The notes: generated by a model from the letters alone, not told the origin. A DNA stretch of 64,000 bases from an uncultured Collinsella sp. (GCA_900542905.1 UQPF01000004.1:88078-152077), one strand, 5' to 3'. Positions 24,480-33,774 are shown, numbered from the stretch's first letter. Numbers and translations: made by a program.

Positions 24480-24544
24480 GTTAACACGTCAACAACGACT
24501 GAAATGCGCTATCCTCTCTTGGTCGATGTAAACACGTCAACAAC
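24480..24544 (+). promoter_or_regulatory. Twin operator and promoter of the fatty acid operon
   Basis: Two 17-bp direct copies, GTTAACACGTCAACAAC (24480-24496) and GTAAACACGTCAACAAC (24528-24544), 48 nt apart and differing at one base. Each contains a near-palindrome TTAAC-AC-GTCAA. Between them TATCCT at 24510-24515 is a good -10, which puts copy 1 over the -35 and copy 2 over the early transcript just before the fabH ribosome site. A repressor of fatty acid synthesis is the natural guess; no regulator gene is visible nearby. Confidence 0.65.
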
Positions 24545-24560
24545 TCAAAGGAGGTTAGTG

Positions 24561-25520
24561 ATGGGTTTCACGATTCTTGGAACAGGCTCGGCGCTTCCTA
24601 AGCGCAGTGTTTCCAATGACGAGCTGTCCGAGTTCCTCGATACCTCGGATGAGTGGATTTTTACCCGCACAGGTATCAAGAGCCGCCACGTCTGCACCAG
24701 CGAGTCACTTGACGACCTTGCCGTAGCGGCAAGCGAGCGGGCACTCCAGGTGTCCGGAATCGACGCGAGCCAGCTGGATCTGATCGTCTGCTCGACGACG
24801 ACGGGTGACCACCTTGTTCCCGCTGAGGCGTGTGCCGTTGCTGAGCGACTGGGCGCGACGTGCCCTGCCTTCGATGTCTCGGCGGCCTGCGCCGGCTTCG
24901 TATTTGCGCTCGATGTCGCCGAGGGCTATATCGCCCGCAGCCGTGCCGAGCGCGTGCTTGTTGTTGCTGCCGAGCAGATGACGCGCGCGCTCGACTGGAC
25001 TGACCGTGCCACGTGCGTGCTCTTTGGCGATGGCGCGGGCGCTGCAGTCATGGAGGCCGGGGGAGAGAATCCCCTTGCCGTTGAGCTTTCGACCGCACCC
25101 GATGTCGAGACGTTGCGCGTTCCCGGGCTGGATGGCACCTCGCCATTCAAGGTTCCCTCGGACTGCCAGAGTGTGCTTTCCATGAACGGCCGCCGCGTGT
25201 TCAAGTTCGGCGTCAACGCCATCTGCGACACGGTCCATAAGCTTGCGATCGATGCGGGCATTTTGGTCGAAGACATCGATCATTTTGTATTCCATCAGGC
25301 TAACGAACGAATCCTGAGCCAGGCGGTCAAGCGCCTGGGCGTGCCGGACGAGCGCGTGGTTCGCACGTTGCGCGAGACCGGCAACATTTCGAGCGCATGC
25401 ATTCCGCTTGCCCTCGACCGGCTGGCAAACGCCGGTGCACTTCACACAGGCGACACCATCGCCTTGGTTGGATTTGGCGCCGGTCTGGATATAGGTGGCT
25501 ATCTGCTTCGTTGGAAGTAG
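24561..25520 (+). CDS. fabH: Beta-ketoacyl-ACP synthase III
   Basis: 319 residues; condenses acetyl-CoA (or a branched primer) with malonyl-ACP to start chains. The catalytic triad is visible as Cys110 in VSAACAGF, His245 in FHQAN and Asn275 in ETGNISSA. The DEWIFTRTGIKSRH segment is typical. ATG 24561 follows AAAGGAGG; GTG 24558 is an alternative, and the ATG-like codon at 24504 falls in the operator region. First gene of the fab/acc operon. Confidence 0.97.
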   Translation: MGFTILGTGSALPKRSVSNDELSEFLDTSDEWIFTRTGIKSRHVCTSESLDDLAVAASERALQVSGIDASQLDLIVCSTTTGDHLVPAEACAVAERLGATCPAFDVSAACAGFVFALDVAEGYIARSRAERVLVVAAEQMTRALDWTDRATCVLFGDGAGAAVMEAGGENPLAVELSTAPDVETLRVPGLDGTSPFKVPSDCQSVLSMNGRRVFKFGVNAICDTVHKLAIDAGILVEDIDHFVFHQANERILSQAVKRLGVPDERVVRTLRETGNISSACIPLALDRLANAGALHTGDTIALVGFGAGLDIGGYLLRWK

Positions 25521-25571
25521 TCGCACATAGGAAATAAAAACGCCCTAGGGCACAACCAAAGGAGAACTACC

Positions 25572-25808
25572 ATGGCAGATCAGAAGACCTTCGAGCGCGT
25601 TTGCGACGTTATCCGCGAGACCGCCGGTCTTGACGACGTCGAGATGAAGCCCGAGTCCACGCTCGAGGAGATTGGTCTCGACAGTCTGGGCACCGTCGAG
25701 ATCCTCGTCGCCGTCGAGGACGAGTTTGGCATCCAACTCGATACCGAGGAGAACCCTAAGACGGTCGGCGAGTTCGCCGATACGGTCGAGGCGGCATTGG
25801 AGAAGTAG
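25572..25808 (+). CDS. acpP: Acyl carrier protein
   Basis: 78 residues, acidic helical carrier. The 4'-phosphopantetheine attachment Ser38 sits in GLDSLGTVEI (DSL motif). AGGAGA is 6 nt before the ATG. It lies between fabH and fabK, with fabK starting 3 nt after its stop. Confidence 0.97.
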   Translation: MADQKTFERVCDVIRETAGLDDVEMKPESTLEEIGLDSLGTVEILVAVEDEFGIQLDTEENPKTVGEFADTVEAALEK

Positions 25809-25810
25809 AG

Positions 25811-26755
25811 ATGCTCAAGACTCCTCTCTGCGATCTGCTCGGCATCGAAAAGCCCGTGTTCCAGGGCGGTATGGCCTGGATTGCCGACGCCTCGCTGGCG
25901 TCCGCAGTGTCCGAGGCGGGCGGCTTAGGGATTATCGCGGCCATGAACGCCGATGCCAACTGGCTGCGCGACCAGATTCACGAGCTGCGCGCCAGGACGG
26001 ATAAGCCCTTTGGCGTCAACGTCATGCTCATGAGCCCGTTTGCCGACGAGGTCGCGCAGGTCGTGATTGACGAGCGAGTGCCGGTCGTCGTGACGGGCGC
26101 CGGCAATCCCGCCAAGTACATGAAGGCGTGGAACGAGGCGGGCATCAAGGTCATCCCGGTCGTTGCCTCGGTGGCGCTGGCGCGCCTCGTGGCACGTCGT
26201 GGAGCCACGGCGGTTGTTGCCGAGGGTACCGAATCGGGCGGCCATATTGGCGAGACCTCGACGATGGCACTGGTGCCGCAGGTCGTCGATGCGGTCGACA
26301 TTCCCGTCGTGGCCGCCGGCGGTATTGCCGACGGCCGCGGCGTGGCGGCCGCCTTTATGCTGGGCGCTGCCGGCGTCCAGGTGGGTACGCGCTTTCTCGT
26401 TGCGAATGAGTGCACCGTCTCGGAGCAGTACAAAGAGATGGTCCTGAAGGCCAACGACACTTCGACGCGTGCGACCGGTCGCTCGACGGGACATCCAGTG
26501 CGCGCCCTCAAGAGCCCCTTCACCAACGCCTATGCCAAGAGCGAGGGTTCCGGCGCGAGTGCCGAGGAGCTCGGTGCTATGGGAACCGGTGCGCTGCGTA
26601 AGGCCGCCAAGGACGGCAACTACGAAGAGGGTTCGTTTTTGTGTGGACAGATTGCCGGCATGGTCAACGAGCGCCAGAGCGCACGCGAAATCGTTGACGA
26701 CCTGGTCGATGGCGCCGAGCACGTCCTGAAGGGTGCGTGCGCATGGGTGGCGTAG
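25811..26755 (+). CDS. fabK: Enoyl-ACP reductase II (FMN-dependent)
   Basis: 314 residues, TIM-barrel flavoprotein of the 2-nitropropane dioxygenase/FabK family; performs the last reduction of each elongation cycle. Visible: PVFQGGMAWIADASLASAVSEAGGLGII, the FMN phosphate site AAGGIADGRGVAAAFMLGA(A)GVQVGTRF, and EGTESGGHIGE. No fabI occurs in the operon, so this is the likely sole enoyl reductase of the set. Its 3' end overlaps fabD by 13 nt. Confidence 0.94.
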   Translation: MLKTPLCDLLGIEKPVFQGGMAWIADASLASAVSEAGGLGIIAAMNADANWLRDQIHELRARTDKPFGVNVMLMSPFADEVAQVVIDERVPVVVTGAGNPAKYMKAWNEAGIKVIPVVASVALARLVARRGATAVVAEGTESGGHIGETSTMALVPQVVDAVDIPVVAAGGIADGRGVAAAFMLGAAGVQVGTRFLVANECTVSEQYKEMVLKANDTSTRATGRSTGHPVRALKSPFTNAYAKSEGSGASAEELGAMGTGALRKAAKDGNYEEGSFLCGQIAGMVNERQSAREIVDDLVDGAEHVLKGACAWVA

Positions 26756-27669
26756 CGTTTTTGTTTGCCGGCCAGGGTGCCCAACACCCCGCGATGGGCG
26801 TCGACTTGATCGAGGCATCGCCGGCGGCCGCCGAGGTGTTCGCCATTGCCGATGAGGTGCGCCCGGGGACGAGCGAGCAGTGCCGGAGCGCCTCCAAGGA
26901 GGAGCTCTCGCAGACCGAGAACACGCAGCCTTGCGTGTTCGTGCACGACCTGGCAGCAGCTGCCGCCCTGCGCGAGCGCGGCGTGGCACCTGCCGCCTGT
27001 GCGGGTTTTTCGCTTGGCGAGGTCGCCGCGCTCACCTTTGCGGGGGCATTCGATACGCGAGCAGGCTTTGAGCTCGTGTGCGAGCGCGCGGCGCTGATGG
27101 CCGCGGCTGCCGAGCGCCATCCGGGCGGCATGCGCGCCGTCATCAAGCTTGATGCGGCGCAAGTCGAGGGCCTGGCTGCGCAGGCCGGCGAGGACTGCTG
27201 GCCGGTCAACTACAACAGCCCGCAGCAGACGGTTGTTGCCGGAGCGCCCGAGGCACTGCAGGAGCTCGACGTCCTCGTAAAAGAGGCTGGCGGCCGCGCT
27301 ATGAAAGTCGCGGTGTCGGGTGCATTTCATAGCCCCTATATGGCCGAGGCGACTGAGGGGCTGGCGACGTATATCCAAGCCGGCCACGCGCCATCTCCGC
27401 TGTTGATTCCGGTCATGGCAAATATGACGGCGGCGCCCTATCCGGCGGACCCGCGAGCGGCATCGGATGTCTTGGTCAACCAGGTGAGCCATGCCGTGCG
27501 CTGGGTCGACACGCTGCATACTCTGCAGGATCAGGGCATCGACACGTTTATTGAGGTCGGCCCTGGCAAAACGCTGTCGGGCCTGGTCAAGCGTACGCTG
27601 AGCGACGTTCGAGTGTATTCGTGCGAAACGGCCGAGCAGGTCGCAGCTATTGCCGACGAGCTCGCATAG
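26743..27669 (+). CDS. fabD: Malonyl-CoA:ACP transacylase
   Basis: 308 residues. It begins FLFAGQGAQHPAMG; the nucleophile Ser90 is in GFSLGEVAAL and the partner His196 is in SGAFHSPYM. ATG 26743 is preferred (GAAGGG 10 nt upstream); GTG 26737 would add two residues. The overlap with fabK suggests coupled translation. Transfers malonyl from CoA to ACP. Confidence 0.96.
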   Translation: MGGVAFLFAGQGAQHPAMGVDLIEASPAAAEVFAIADEVRPGTSEQCRSASKEELSQTENTQPCVFVHDLAAAAALRERGVAPAACAGFSLGEVAALTFAGAFDTRAGFELVCERAALMAAAAERHPGGMRAVIKLDAAQVEGLAAQAGEDCWPVNYNSPQQTVVAGAPEALQELDVLVKEAGGRAMKVAVSGAFHSPYMAEATEGLATYIQAGHAPSPLLIPVMANMTAAPYPADPRAASDVLVNQVSHAVRWVDTLHTLQDQGIDTFIEVGPGKTLSGLVKRTLSDVRVYSCETAEQVAAIADELA

Positions 27670-27699
27670 TCCACAGGGCTGTAACCCGAAAGGAATGAC

Positions 27700-28473
27700 A
27701 TGGGCAACTTGAACAACGGCGCGCTCGAGCGCAACGACTCACGTCGCGTGGCACTGGTCACGGGCGGCTCGCGGGGTATCGGCCGCGCCTGCGCTGTCGG
27801 TCTGGCGGAGGACGGCTTTGATATCGCCGTCGTCTATGCCGGTAGCGTCGATGCGGCGCGCGAGACGTGCGAAGCCTGCGAGGCGGTTGGCGCCGCGGCA
27901 CGTGCATATCAATGCGACGTGGCCGATCCCGCTGCCGTCAACGCGTGCGTGGAGGCGGTCCTCAACGACTTTGGCTCCATTTGGGCGCTCGTCAACAACG
28001 CCGGCATCACCCGCGATGGCCTGCTCATGCGCATGGGCGATGACGCCTTCGACCGCGTGCTCGATGTCAATCTCAAGGGAACATTCAATATGACGCGCGC
28101 GCTCACCAAGACCTTTATGCGCCAGCGCGGCGGCTGCGTCGTCAACATGAGCTCGGTCGTGGGCCTGATGGGCAATGCCGGGCAAGCCAACTACGCTGCC
28201 TCCAAGGCGGGCGTGATAGGGCTTACCAAGGCGGTGGCGCGCGAGCTTGCGCCCCGCGGCGTACGAGTGAACGCGGTCGCCCCCGGGTTTGTCGAGACGG
28301 ATATGACGGCAAAGCTCTCGGAGAAGGTTCGCGCGGCAACCGAGGAGCAGATTCCCCTAAAGCGCATGGCGCGCCCCGAGGAAGTGGCCGGCGTGGTGCG
28401 CTTTTTGGCAAGCGATGCGGCGGCCTACATTACGGGTGAGGTCGTGCGCGTCGACGGCGGAATGGCGATGTAG
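27700..28473 (+). CDS. fabG: 3-oxoacyl-ACP reductase
   Basis: 257 residues, short-chain dehydrogenase fold using NADPH. TGGSRGIGRA is the cofactor loop (about residues 24-33), followed by NNAGITRD and the catalytic Ser152, Tyr165 and Lys169 (YAASK). PGFVETDMT and the C-terminal YITGEVVRVDGGMAM are typical of FabG. About 13 extra residues precede the usual start. Confidence 0.96.
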   Translation: MGNLNNGALERNDSRRVALVTGGSRGIGRACAVGLAEDGFDIAVVYAGSVDAARETCEACEAVGAAARAYQCDVADPAAVNACVEAVLNDFGSIWALVNNAGITRDGLLMRMGDDAFDRVLDVNLKGTFNMTRALTKTFMRQRGGCVVNMSSVVGLMGNAGQANYAASKAGVIGLTKAVARELAPRGVRVNAVAPGFVETDMTAKLSEKVRAATEEQIPLKRMARPEEVAGVVRFLASDAAAYITGEVVRVDGGMAM

Positions 28474-28512
28474 AAACCAGGGCCGAAGAATGGCTTGGAT
28501 GAGGAGACCATG

Positions 28513-29760
28513 ATGGAACAGAGAGTTGCAATCACCGGCATCGGTGCCGTATCGCCGCTCGGCAACACCGCGCTTGCCACTTGGGCAGCCATGTGCGCCG
28601 GCACGTGCGGCATCGGCCCGATCACGCACTTCGATACCGATGCGTTTACCGTCAAGGTGGCGGCCGAGGTAAAAGGGTTTGACGGCAACGAGTACTTTGG
28701 TAAGCGTGACGCCAAGCATCTCGACCCCTGCGTTCAGTTTGCGATGGCGGCTTCGGACGAGGCCATGCACGATGCGGGCTTTGATGTCGAAGGTGCCATC
28801 GATCGCGAGCGCCTGGGCGTCTACGTGGGTTCAGGCGTGGGCGGCATGCAGACACTCGTTGACAACGTCCATACGATTGCCGACCGTGGGCCCCGCCGCG
28901 CATCGCCCTATATGATCGCGATGATGATCCCCAATATGGCTTCGGGCAATATCGCGATCCGCCACAAGGCAAAGGGCCCGACCCTGCCCGTGGTGACCGC
29001 CTGCGCGACCTCGGCCCATGCCGTGGGCGAGGCGTTCCGCGCCATCAAGCATGGCTATGCCGATGCAATCCTGGCTGGCGGCGCCGAGGCCGCAATCATC
29101 CCCGATGCCGTTGCGGGCTTTACGTCCTGCCGTGCTCTCACCACTAATCCTGACCCGTCGACGGCATGCCGTCCGTTCGATGCAGACCGCGACGGCTTTG
29201 TGATGGGCGAGGGCGCCTGCGTGCTGGTGCTCGAGAGCATGGAACACGCGCTGGCTCGCGGGGCGCACATTTATGCCGAGGTCGTGGGCTACGGCAACAC
29301 CGATGATGCCTATCACATCACGAGCCCTGATCCCGAGGCTGCCGGCATTGCCCGCGCGATATCGCTGGCGGTGACCGAGGGCGACGTCAGGCCTTCCGAG
29401 GGCCTCTACATCAATGCCCACGGCACATCGACCAAGCTCAACGATTCGTCCGAGACGGCGGGCATTAAGCGTGCGCTCGGCGAGGACGCGGCGCGCGCCG
29501 CGCACGTCTCGTCGACTAAGTCGATGACCGGCCACATGATCGGTGCCACGGGCGCCATCGAGGTCATGGCCTGCGCCATGGCGCTCGAGCAGGGCGTGGT
29601 GCCGCCGACCATTAACTACCACACGCCCGATCCCGCCTGCGATCTTGACTACACGCCCAATCGCGCGGTTCGCGCCGACCTTACCTGGGCGCTTTCGACC
29701 AACCTGGGCTTTGGCGGACACAACGCCGCCATCGCGCTGCGTAGATATACGAGGAGCTAG
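28513..29760 (+). CDS. fabF: Beta-ketoacyl-ACP synthase II
   Basis: 415 residues; elongating condensing enzyme. The triad is Cys164 (VVTACATS), His303 (NAHGTST) and His341 (TGHMIGATGA), almost exactly the E. coli FabF numbering, which supports the ATG at 28513 (GAGGAG 6 nt upstream). ATGs at 28495 and 28510 are alternatives. The C-terminal LSTNLGFGGHNAAIALRRY is complete. No fabB is present. Confidence 0.96.
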   Translation: MEQRVAITGIGAVSPLGNTALATWAAMCAGTCGIGPITHFDTDAFTVKVAAEVKGFDGNEYFGKRDAKHLDPCVQFAMAASDEAMHDAGFDVEGAIDRERLGVYVGSGVGGMQTLVDNVHTIADRGPRRASPYMIAMMIPNMASGNIAIRHKAKGPTLPVVTACATSAHAVGEAFRAIKHGYADAILAGGAEAAIIPDAVAGFTSCRALTTNPDPSTACRPFDADRDGFVMGEGACVLVLESMEHALARGAHIYAEVVGYGNTDDAYHITSPDPEAAGIARAISLAVTEGDVRPSEGLYINAHGTSTKLNDSSETAGIKRALGEDAARAAHVSSTKSMTGHMIGATGAIEVMACAMALEQGVVPPTINYHTPDPACDLDYTPNRAVRADLTWALSTNLGFGGHNAAIALRRYTRS

Positions 29761-29763
29761 AGC

Positions 29764-30237
29764 ATGGATTCCAAAAGACTTGCCGAGATAGCCGATGTTA
29801 TGGAGGACCGCGGCCTCACGCGCGTACGCGTTGAGGAGCCCGATGGCACCGCGGTCGAACTCGAGCGCGCGAGCGCCGCGCAGCCGGTTGCCGTGCCCAT
29901 GCCCATGCCGAGCGCTATGGCCGCTCCAGTTGCAGCTCCCACAGTCGCGCCTGCCGCACCGGAGCCCGCCGCGCAGACACCTGCCGCCGCACCGGAGCCC
30001 AAGGGCACCGAGGTGACCGCTCCCATGGTCGGCGTTTTCTATGCTGCCCCGGCGCCGGGCGACGAGCCGTTTGTGCACGTGGGCTCTAAGGTCAAGGCCG
30101 GCGAGACGCTCTGCATCATCGAGGCCATGAAGGTTCTCAACGAGGTAACGGCAGAGGCAGACGGCGAGGTGCTCGAGATCTGCGTGGCCGACGGCGACCT
30201 CGTGGAGTTCGGCAGCTGCCTCATGAGGATCGGATAG
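29764..30237 (+). CDS. accB: Biotin carboxyl carrier protein of acetyl-CoA carboxylase
   Basis: 157 residues. An N-terminal helical domain (RLAEIADVMEDRGLTRVRVEEPDGTAVELERA), an Ala/Pro linker (about 40-80), then the biotinyl domain with Lys123 in IEAMKVLNEV, the site modified by BirA. The PGDEPFVHVGSKVKAGE thumb region is present. It begins 3 nt after fabF. Confidence 0.96.
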   Translation: MDSKRLAEIADVMEDRGLTRVRVEEPDGTAVELERASAAQPVAVPMPMPSAMAAPVAAPTVAPAAPEPAAQTPAAAPEPKGTEVTAPMVGVFYAAPAPGDEPFVHVGSKVKAGETLCIIEAMKVLNEVTAEADGEVLEICVADGDLVEFGSCLMRIG

Positions 30238-30246
30238 GTGATATCC

Positions 30247-30669
30247 ATGAACAAAGAAGAGCTCAAGAAGCTGTTACCGCATCGCGAGCCGATGCTTTTG
30301 CTCGACGAAGCCGAGCTGGTGGGCGACGAGGCCCACGGCAAGATCACGATTACGGGCGACGAATACTTTTTGCAGGGGCATTTTCCGGGAAACCCGGTGG
30401 TCCCCGGCGTGATCCAGTGCGAGATGCTCGCCCAAAACTGCTGCGTGCTGCTGATGGGCGATGAGGAGGCGCGCGGCGCGACGCCGTTCTACACGAGTCT
30501 GGACAAGGTGCGCTTTAAGCGTCCGGTGCGCCCGGGCGACACGGTTGATCTGGTGTGCACCATCACGCGTGCGCGCGGGCCGTTCCGCTTTGCGACGGGT
30601 ACTGCGAGCGTCAACGGTGAGGTTTGCTGCCGCGCCGATATGTCTTTTGCACTCATGCACGAAAGTTAA
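30247..30669 (+). CDS. fabZ: 3-hydroxyacyl-ACP dehydratase
   Basis: 140 residues, single hot-dog domain. It begins NKEELKKLLPHREPMLLLDEA; catalytic His45 is in QGHFPGNPVVPG and Glu59 in IQCEMLAQ. ATG 30247 is favoured by AGGTGAT just upstream; GTG 30238 immediately after the accB stop is the alternative. It sits among acc genes. Confidence 0.95.
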   Translation: MNKEELKKLLPHREPMLLLDEAELVGDEAHGKITITGDEYFLQGHFPGNPVVPGVIQCEMLAQNCCVLLMGDEEARGATPFYTSLDKVRFKRPVRPGDTVDLVCTITRARGPFRFATGTASVNGEVCCRADMSFALMHES

Positions 30670-30679
30670 GGAAGGCTTC

Positions 30680-32023
30680 ATGTTCGACAAAGTGCTCATC
30701 GCCAACCGCGGCGAAGTCGCGGTCCGTGTTATCCGCGCGTGCCGCGATATGGGCATCAAGACCGTCGCCGTTTATTCCACGGCCGATGCGGACGCGCTGC
30801 ACGTGCAGCTTGCCGACGAGGCGTATTGCATCGGCGGTCCGCGTCTTGCCGAGAGCTACCTCAACGACGATGCTGTGCTCACCTGTGCCGTAAAGTCGGG
30901 AGCTAAGGCAATTCATCCCGGCTATGGCTTTTTCTCCGAGAAGGCGAGCTTCGTGCGCGACTGCGACAAGTATGGCCTGGCGTTTGTTGGTCCTTCGGCC
31001 AAGGTGATCGACAGCATGGGCGACAAGGACGCCGCACGTCGAACGGCTGCCGCGGCGGGCGTGCCCATCGTGCCGGGCTGCGATTTGCTCAAAAGTCCCG
31101 AGGAGGCAACGGCCGAGGCTGAGCGCATTGGCTGCCCCGTGCTTATTAAGGCGCGTGCGGGCGGCGGCGGTCGCGGTATTCGTAAGGTCGAGCGCGTGGA
31201 AGATGCGGCAAAGGCCTTTATTGAAGCACGCGCCGAGGGCGAGGCCGTTTTTGGCGACGGCGAGTGCTACATGGAGAAGTTCGTCGCGCCGGCGCATCAC
31301 GTTGAGGTACAGATTATGGCCGATAAGCAGGGCCATGTGTTTTCGCTCGGCGAGCGCGAGTGCTCGGTGCAGCGTCGCAACCAAAAGCTGATCGAGGAGA
31401 GCCCCGCGCCGTGCCTCGACGGACACGACGACATTCGTGCTCGCATGCACGAGGCAGCGCGTGACCTGGCTCGTGCCGTCGGCTACGAAGGAGCCGGTAC
31501 CATCGAGTTTCTGTATTCGGACGACGGCAATTTCTACTTTATGGAAATGAACACGCGCTTGCAGGTGGAGCATCCGGTTACAGAGTTTGTGACCGATACC
31601 GACTTGGTCAAGTGGCAGCTGCGCGTGGCAGCCGGCCAGCCTCTGCCCTTTGAGCGGGAGGACATGCCGGTCCGCAACCACGCCATGGAGTGCCGCATCA
31701 ATGCCGAAACGCCGGACTTTCTGCCGTCATGTGGAACGGTCACCGCGTTGCGTGTGCCGGGTGGTCCGCGCGTACGCTGGGATTCCGCCATATTTACCGG
31801 TGCGAAAGTTCCGCCGTACTACGACTCTATGCTCGGCAAGCTCATCGTGTGTGCGCCCACGCGTGACGGCGCTATTCGTAAGATGCGCTCGGCCCTGGGC
31901 GAGCTCGTGATTGAAGGCGTGAGCGAAAACAGCGAACTGCAGCTCGACGTGCTGGCAAACGACGAGTTCTTGTCGGGCATGTATCACACCGATCTGATGG
32001 GGCATCTCTATGCTGATGAATAG
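30680..32023 (+). CDS. accC: Biotin carboxylase subunit of acetyl-CoA carboxylase
   Basis: 447 residues, ATP-grasp enzyme that carboxylates biotin on AccB. The N-terminal VLIANRGEVAVRVIRACRDMG, the ATP loop KARAGGGGRGIRKV, HVEVQIMADKQGHV, QRRNQKLIEESPAP and EMNTRLQVEHPVTE are all present and in order. ATG 30680 follows AAGGAAGG. The last 14 nt overlap the next gene. Confidence 0.97.
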   Translation: MFDKVLIANRGEVAVRVIRACRDMGIKTVAVYSTADADALHVQLADEAYCIGGPRLAESYLNDDAVLTCAVKSGAKAIHPGYGFFSEKASFVRDCDKYGLAFVGPSAKVIDSMGDKDAARRTAAAAGVPIVPGCDLLKSPEEATAEAERIGCPVLIKARAGGGGRGIRKVERVEDAAKAFIEARAEGEAVFGDGECYMEKFVAPAHHVEVQIMADKQGHVFSLGERECSVQRRNQKLIEESPAPCLDGHDDIRARMHEAARDLARAVGYEGAGTIEFLYSDDGNFYFMEMNTRLQVEHPVTEFVTDTDLVKWQLRVAAGQPLPFEREDMPVRNHAMECRINAETPDFLPSCGTVTALRVPGGPRVRWDSAIFTGAKVPPYYDSMLGKLIVCAPTRDGAIRKMRSALGELVIEGVSENSELQLDVLANDEFLSGMYHTDLMGHLYADE

Positions 32024-33734
32024 AAAAGCGAAGACGGTCAACGTCCTCGAGGGACCGATGACCGAGTCGTGCGCCGAGTTTCCCGCGCGCCACGTGTTTA
32101 TCAAGTGCCCGGAGTGCCGCCGCGTGATCGATGAGGCGCGCCTGCACGACAACCTCGAGGTCTGCCCTCGTTGCGGCAAACACTTTCGCGTGAGCGGGCG
32201 CGACCGCATGCGCATGACGATTGACGAGGGCACGTTTGAGGAATGGGATGCCAGTCTGGCGCCGGAGGACTTCCTTTCGTTTCCCGGCTATGCCGACAAG
32301 CTCAAGAGCGTGAGCGAACGTTCGGGCGAGCGCGATGCCGTTGTGTGCGGCAAGGGCAAAATCTGCGGTTGCGATACGGCGCTCTTCTTTATGGACGCCA
32401 ACTTTATGATGGGCTCGATGGGTTCCGTGGTGGGCGAGAAGATCTGTCGCACATTTGAGCGAGCGACCGAGCTTGGATTGCCAGTTGTCGGCTTTACCGT
32501 TTCGGGCGGTGCGCGCATGCAAGAGGGCGTGACATCGCTTATGCAGATGGCCAAGATTTCTGCGGCGGTTAGGCGCCATAGCGAGGCGGGCGGCCTGTAT
32601 ATCACGGTGCTCACTGACCCCACGACCGGAGGCGTAACCGCGAGCTTTGCCATGGAGGGCGATATTATCCTGGCCGAGCCCGATGCCCTGACGGCATTTG
32701 CCGGCCCGCGCGTGATCGAGCAGAACATGCACAAGCGCCTGCCCAAGGGATTCCAGCGCTCCGAGTTTTTGCTGGAGCACGGCTTTTGCGATGCCGTTGT
32801 TCCGCGTGGCGAGATTGCGCTCACGGTAGGCGAGCTGCTGGCACTGCACGAAGGGCACGCGCCCGGCCTGGGGGCACCGCATGAGATCGTGCATACGGGT
32901 CGTCGCGGCAAAAAGCTGGGACACTTGTTCAAGCGCTCGGCCGCACCAAAAACCGCGCTCGAGATTGTCAAGCAGACCCGCTCAGCAGATCGCGCCACGG
33001 CAGGCGAGATGATCTCGCTGGGCCTGGATGGATTTGTGGAGCTGCACGGCGACCGCTACTTTGGCGACGACGCTGCTGTGGTGGCTGGCATTGGCTGGAA
33101 AGACGGACGCCCCATAACGGTCATCGCCATCGAGCGCGGCACCACGACCAAAGAGCGCATGCGTCGCAACTTTGGTATGGCACATCCCGAGGGCTACCGC
33201 AAAGCGCGTCGCCTGATGCGCCAGGCCGAAAAGTTTGGTCGACCGGTTCTGTGCCTGGTCGATACTTCGGGCGCGTTTTGCGGCATCGGTGCCGAGGAAC
33301 GCGGCCAGGGTGAGGCGATTGCCCAGAACCTCATGGAGATGAGCGACCTTAAGACGCCGATTGTCTCGGTGGTGACAGGCGAGGGCGGCTCTGGTGGCGC
33401 GCTGGCGCTGTCCGTGGCCGACCGCATCCTGATGCTCTCGAGCTCGGCCTATTCGGTCGTGAGCCCCGAGGCCTGTGCGTCGATCCTGTGGAAGGATACC
33501 GAGCGCGCGAATGAGGCCGCCGAGGCGCTTAAGCTCACGGCCCCCGATCTGCTGGCGCTCGGCATCATTGACGGCATTGTTGACGATAAGGGCCTGTCGC
33601 ATGAGGAGATCGCCGGTGCCGTCATGTCCTCGGCATTTGATGCCTTCGATGCGCTTGGGCAGCTCGACGACGCGACCCTCACAAACCTCCGCTACGAAAA
33701 GTACCGCGCAATCGGTCAGTACCGCACGATGTGA
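32010..33734 (+). CDS. accDA: Acetyl-CoA carboxylase carboxyltransferase, fused beta-alpha (AccD-AccA)
   Basis: 574 residues; transfers CO2 from biotin to acetyl-CoA. The AccD half has a C4 zinc ribbon (Cys33, Cys36, Cys52, Cys55), VVGFTVSGGARMQEGVTSLMQM and TDPTTGGVTASFAM. From about residue 330 the AccA half follows (LDGFVELHGDRYFGDDAAVVAGIGW, GMAHPEGYRKARRLM, VDTSGAFCGIGAEERGQ, TGEGGSGGALALSVADRILML). The long N-terminal helical region of AccA is missing at the join. Starts at ATG 32016 or ATG 32058 are possible. The stop codon lies inside a GTGACAAAGGGACAG repeat. Confidence 0.93.
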   Translation: MLMNRKAKTVNVLEGPMTESCAEFPARHVFIKCPECRRVIDEARLHDNLEVCPRCGKHFRVSGRDRMRMTIDEGTFEEWDASLAPEDFLSFPGYADKLKSVSERSGERDAVVCGKGKICGCDTALFFMDANFMMGSMGSVVGEKICRTFERATELGLPVVGFTVSGGARMQEGVTSLMQMAKISAAVRRHSEAGGLYITVLTDPTTGGVTASFAMEGDIILAEPDALTAFAGPRVIEQNMHKRLPKGFQRSEFLLEHGFCDAVVPRGEIALTVGELLALHEGHAPGLGAPHEIVHTGRRGKKLGHLFKRSAAPKTALEIVKQTRSADRATAGEMISLGLDGFVELHGDRYFGDDAAVVAGIGWKDGRPITVIAIERGTTTKERMRRNFGMAHPEGYRKARRLMRQAEKFGRPVLCLVDTSGAFCGIGAEERGQGEAIAQNLMEMSDLKTPIVSVVTGEGGSGGALALSVADRILMLSSSAYSVVSPEACASILWKDTERANEAAEALKLTAPDLLALGIIDGIVDDKGLSHEEIAGAVMSSAFDAFDALGQLDDATLTNLRYEKYRAIGQYRTM

Positions 33735-33763
33735 CAAAGGGACAGCCCGCATGTCATATTGGG
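33731..33763. repeat. GTGACAAA...TGTCATATT repeat, left copy
   Basis: GTGACAAAGGGACAG at 33731-33745 then ATGTCATATTGGG. A related copy flanks the other side of the PTS gene at 34996-35027. The accDA stop codon is the TGA of this repeat. Confidence 0.6.
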
Positions 33764-33774
33764 AAAGGCGTTCC

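Noticed and set aside
24480..24496. BirA operator
   Set aside because: BirA sites have GTTAAC-type half-sites about 15 nt apart; here the half-sites are 2 nt apart, and this BirA lacks a DNA-binding domain.
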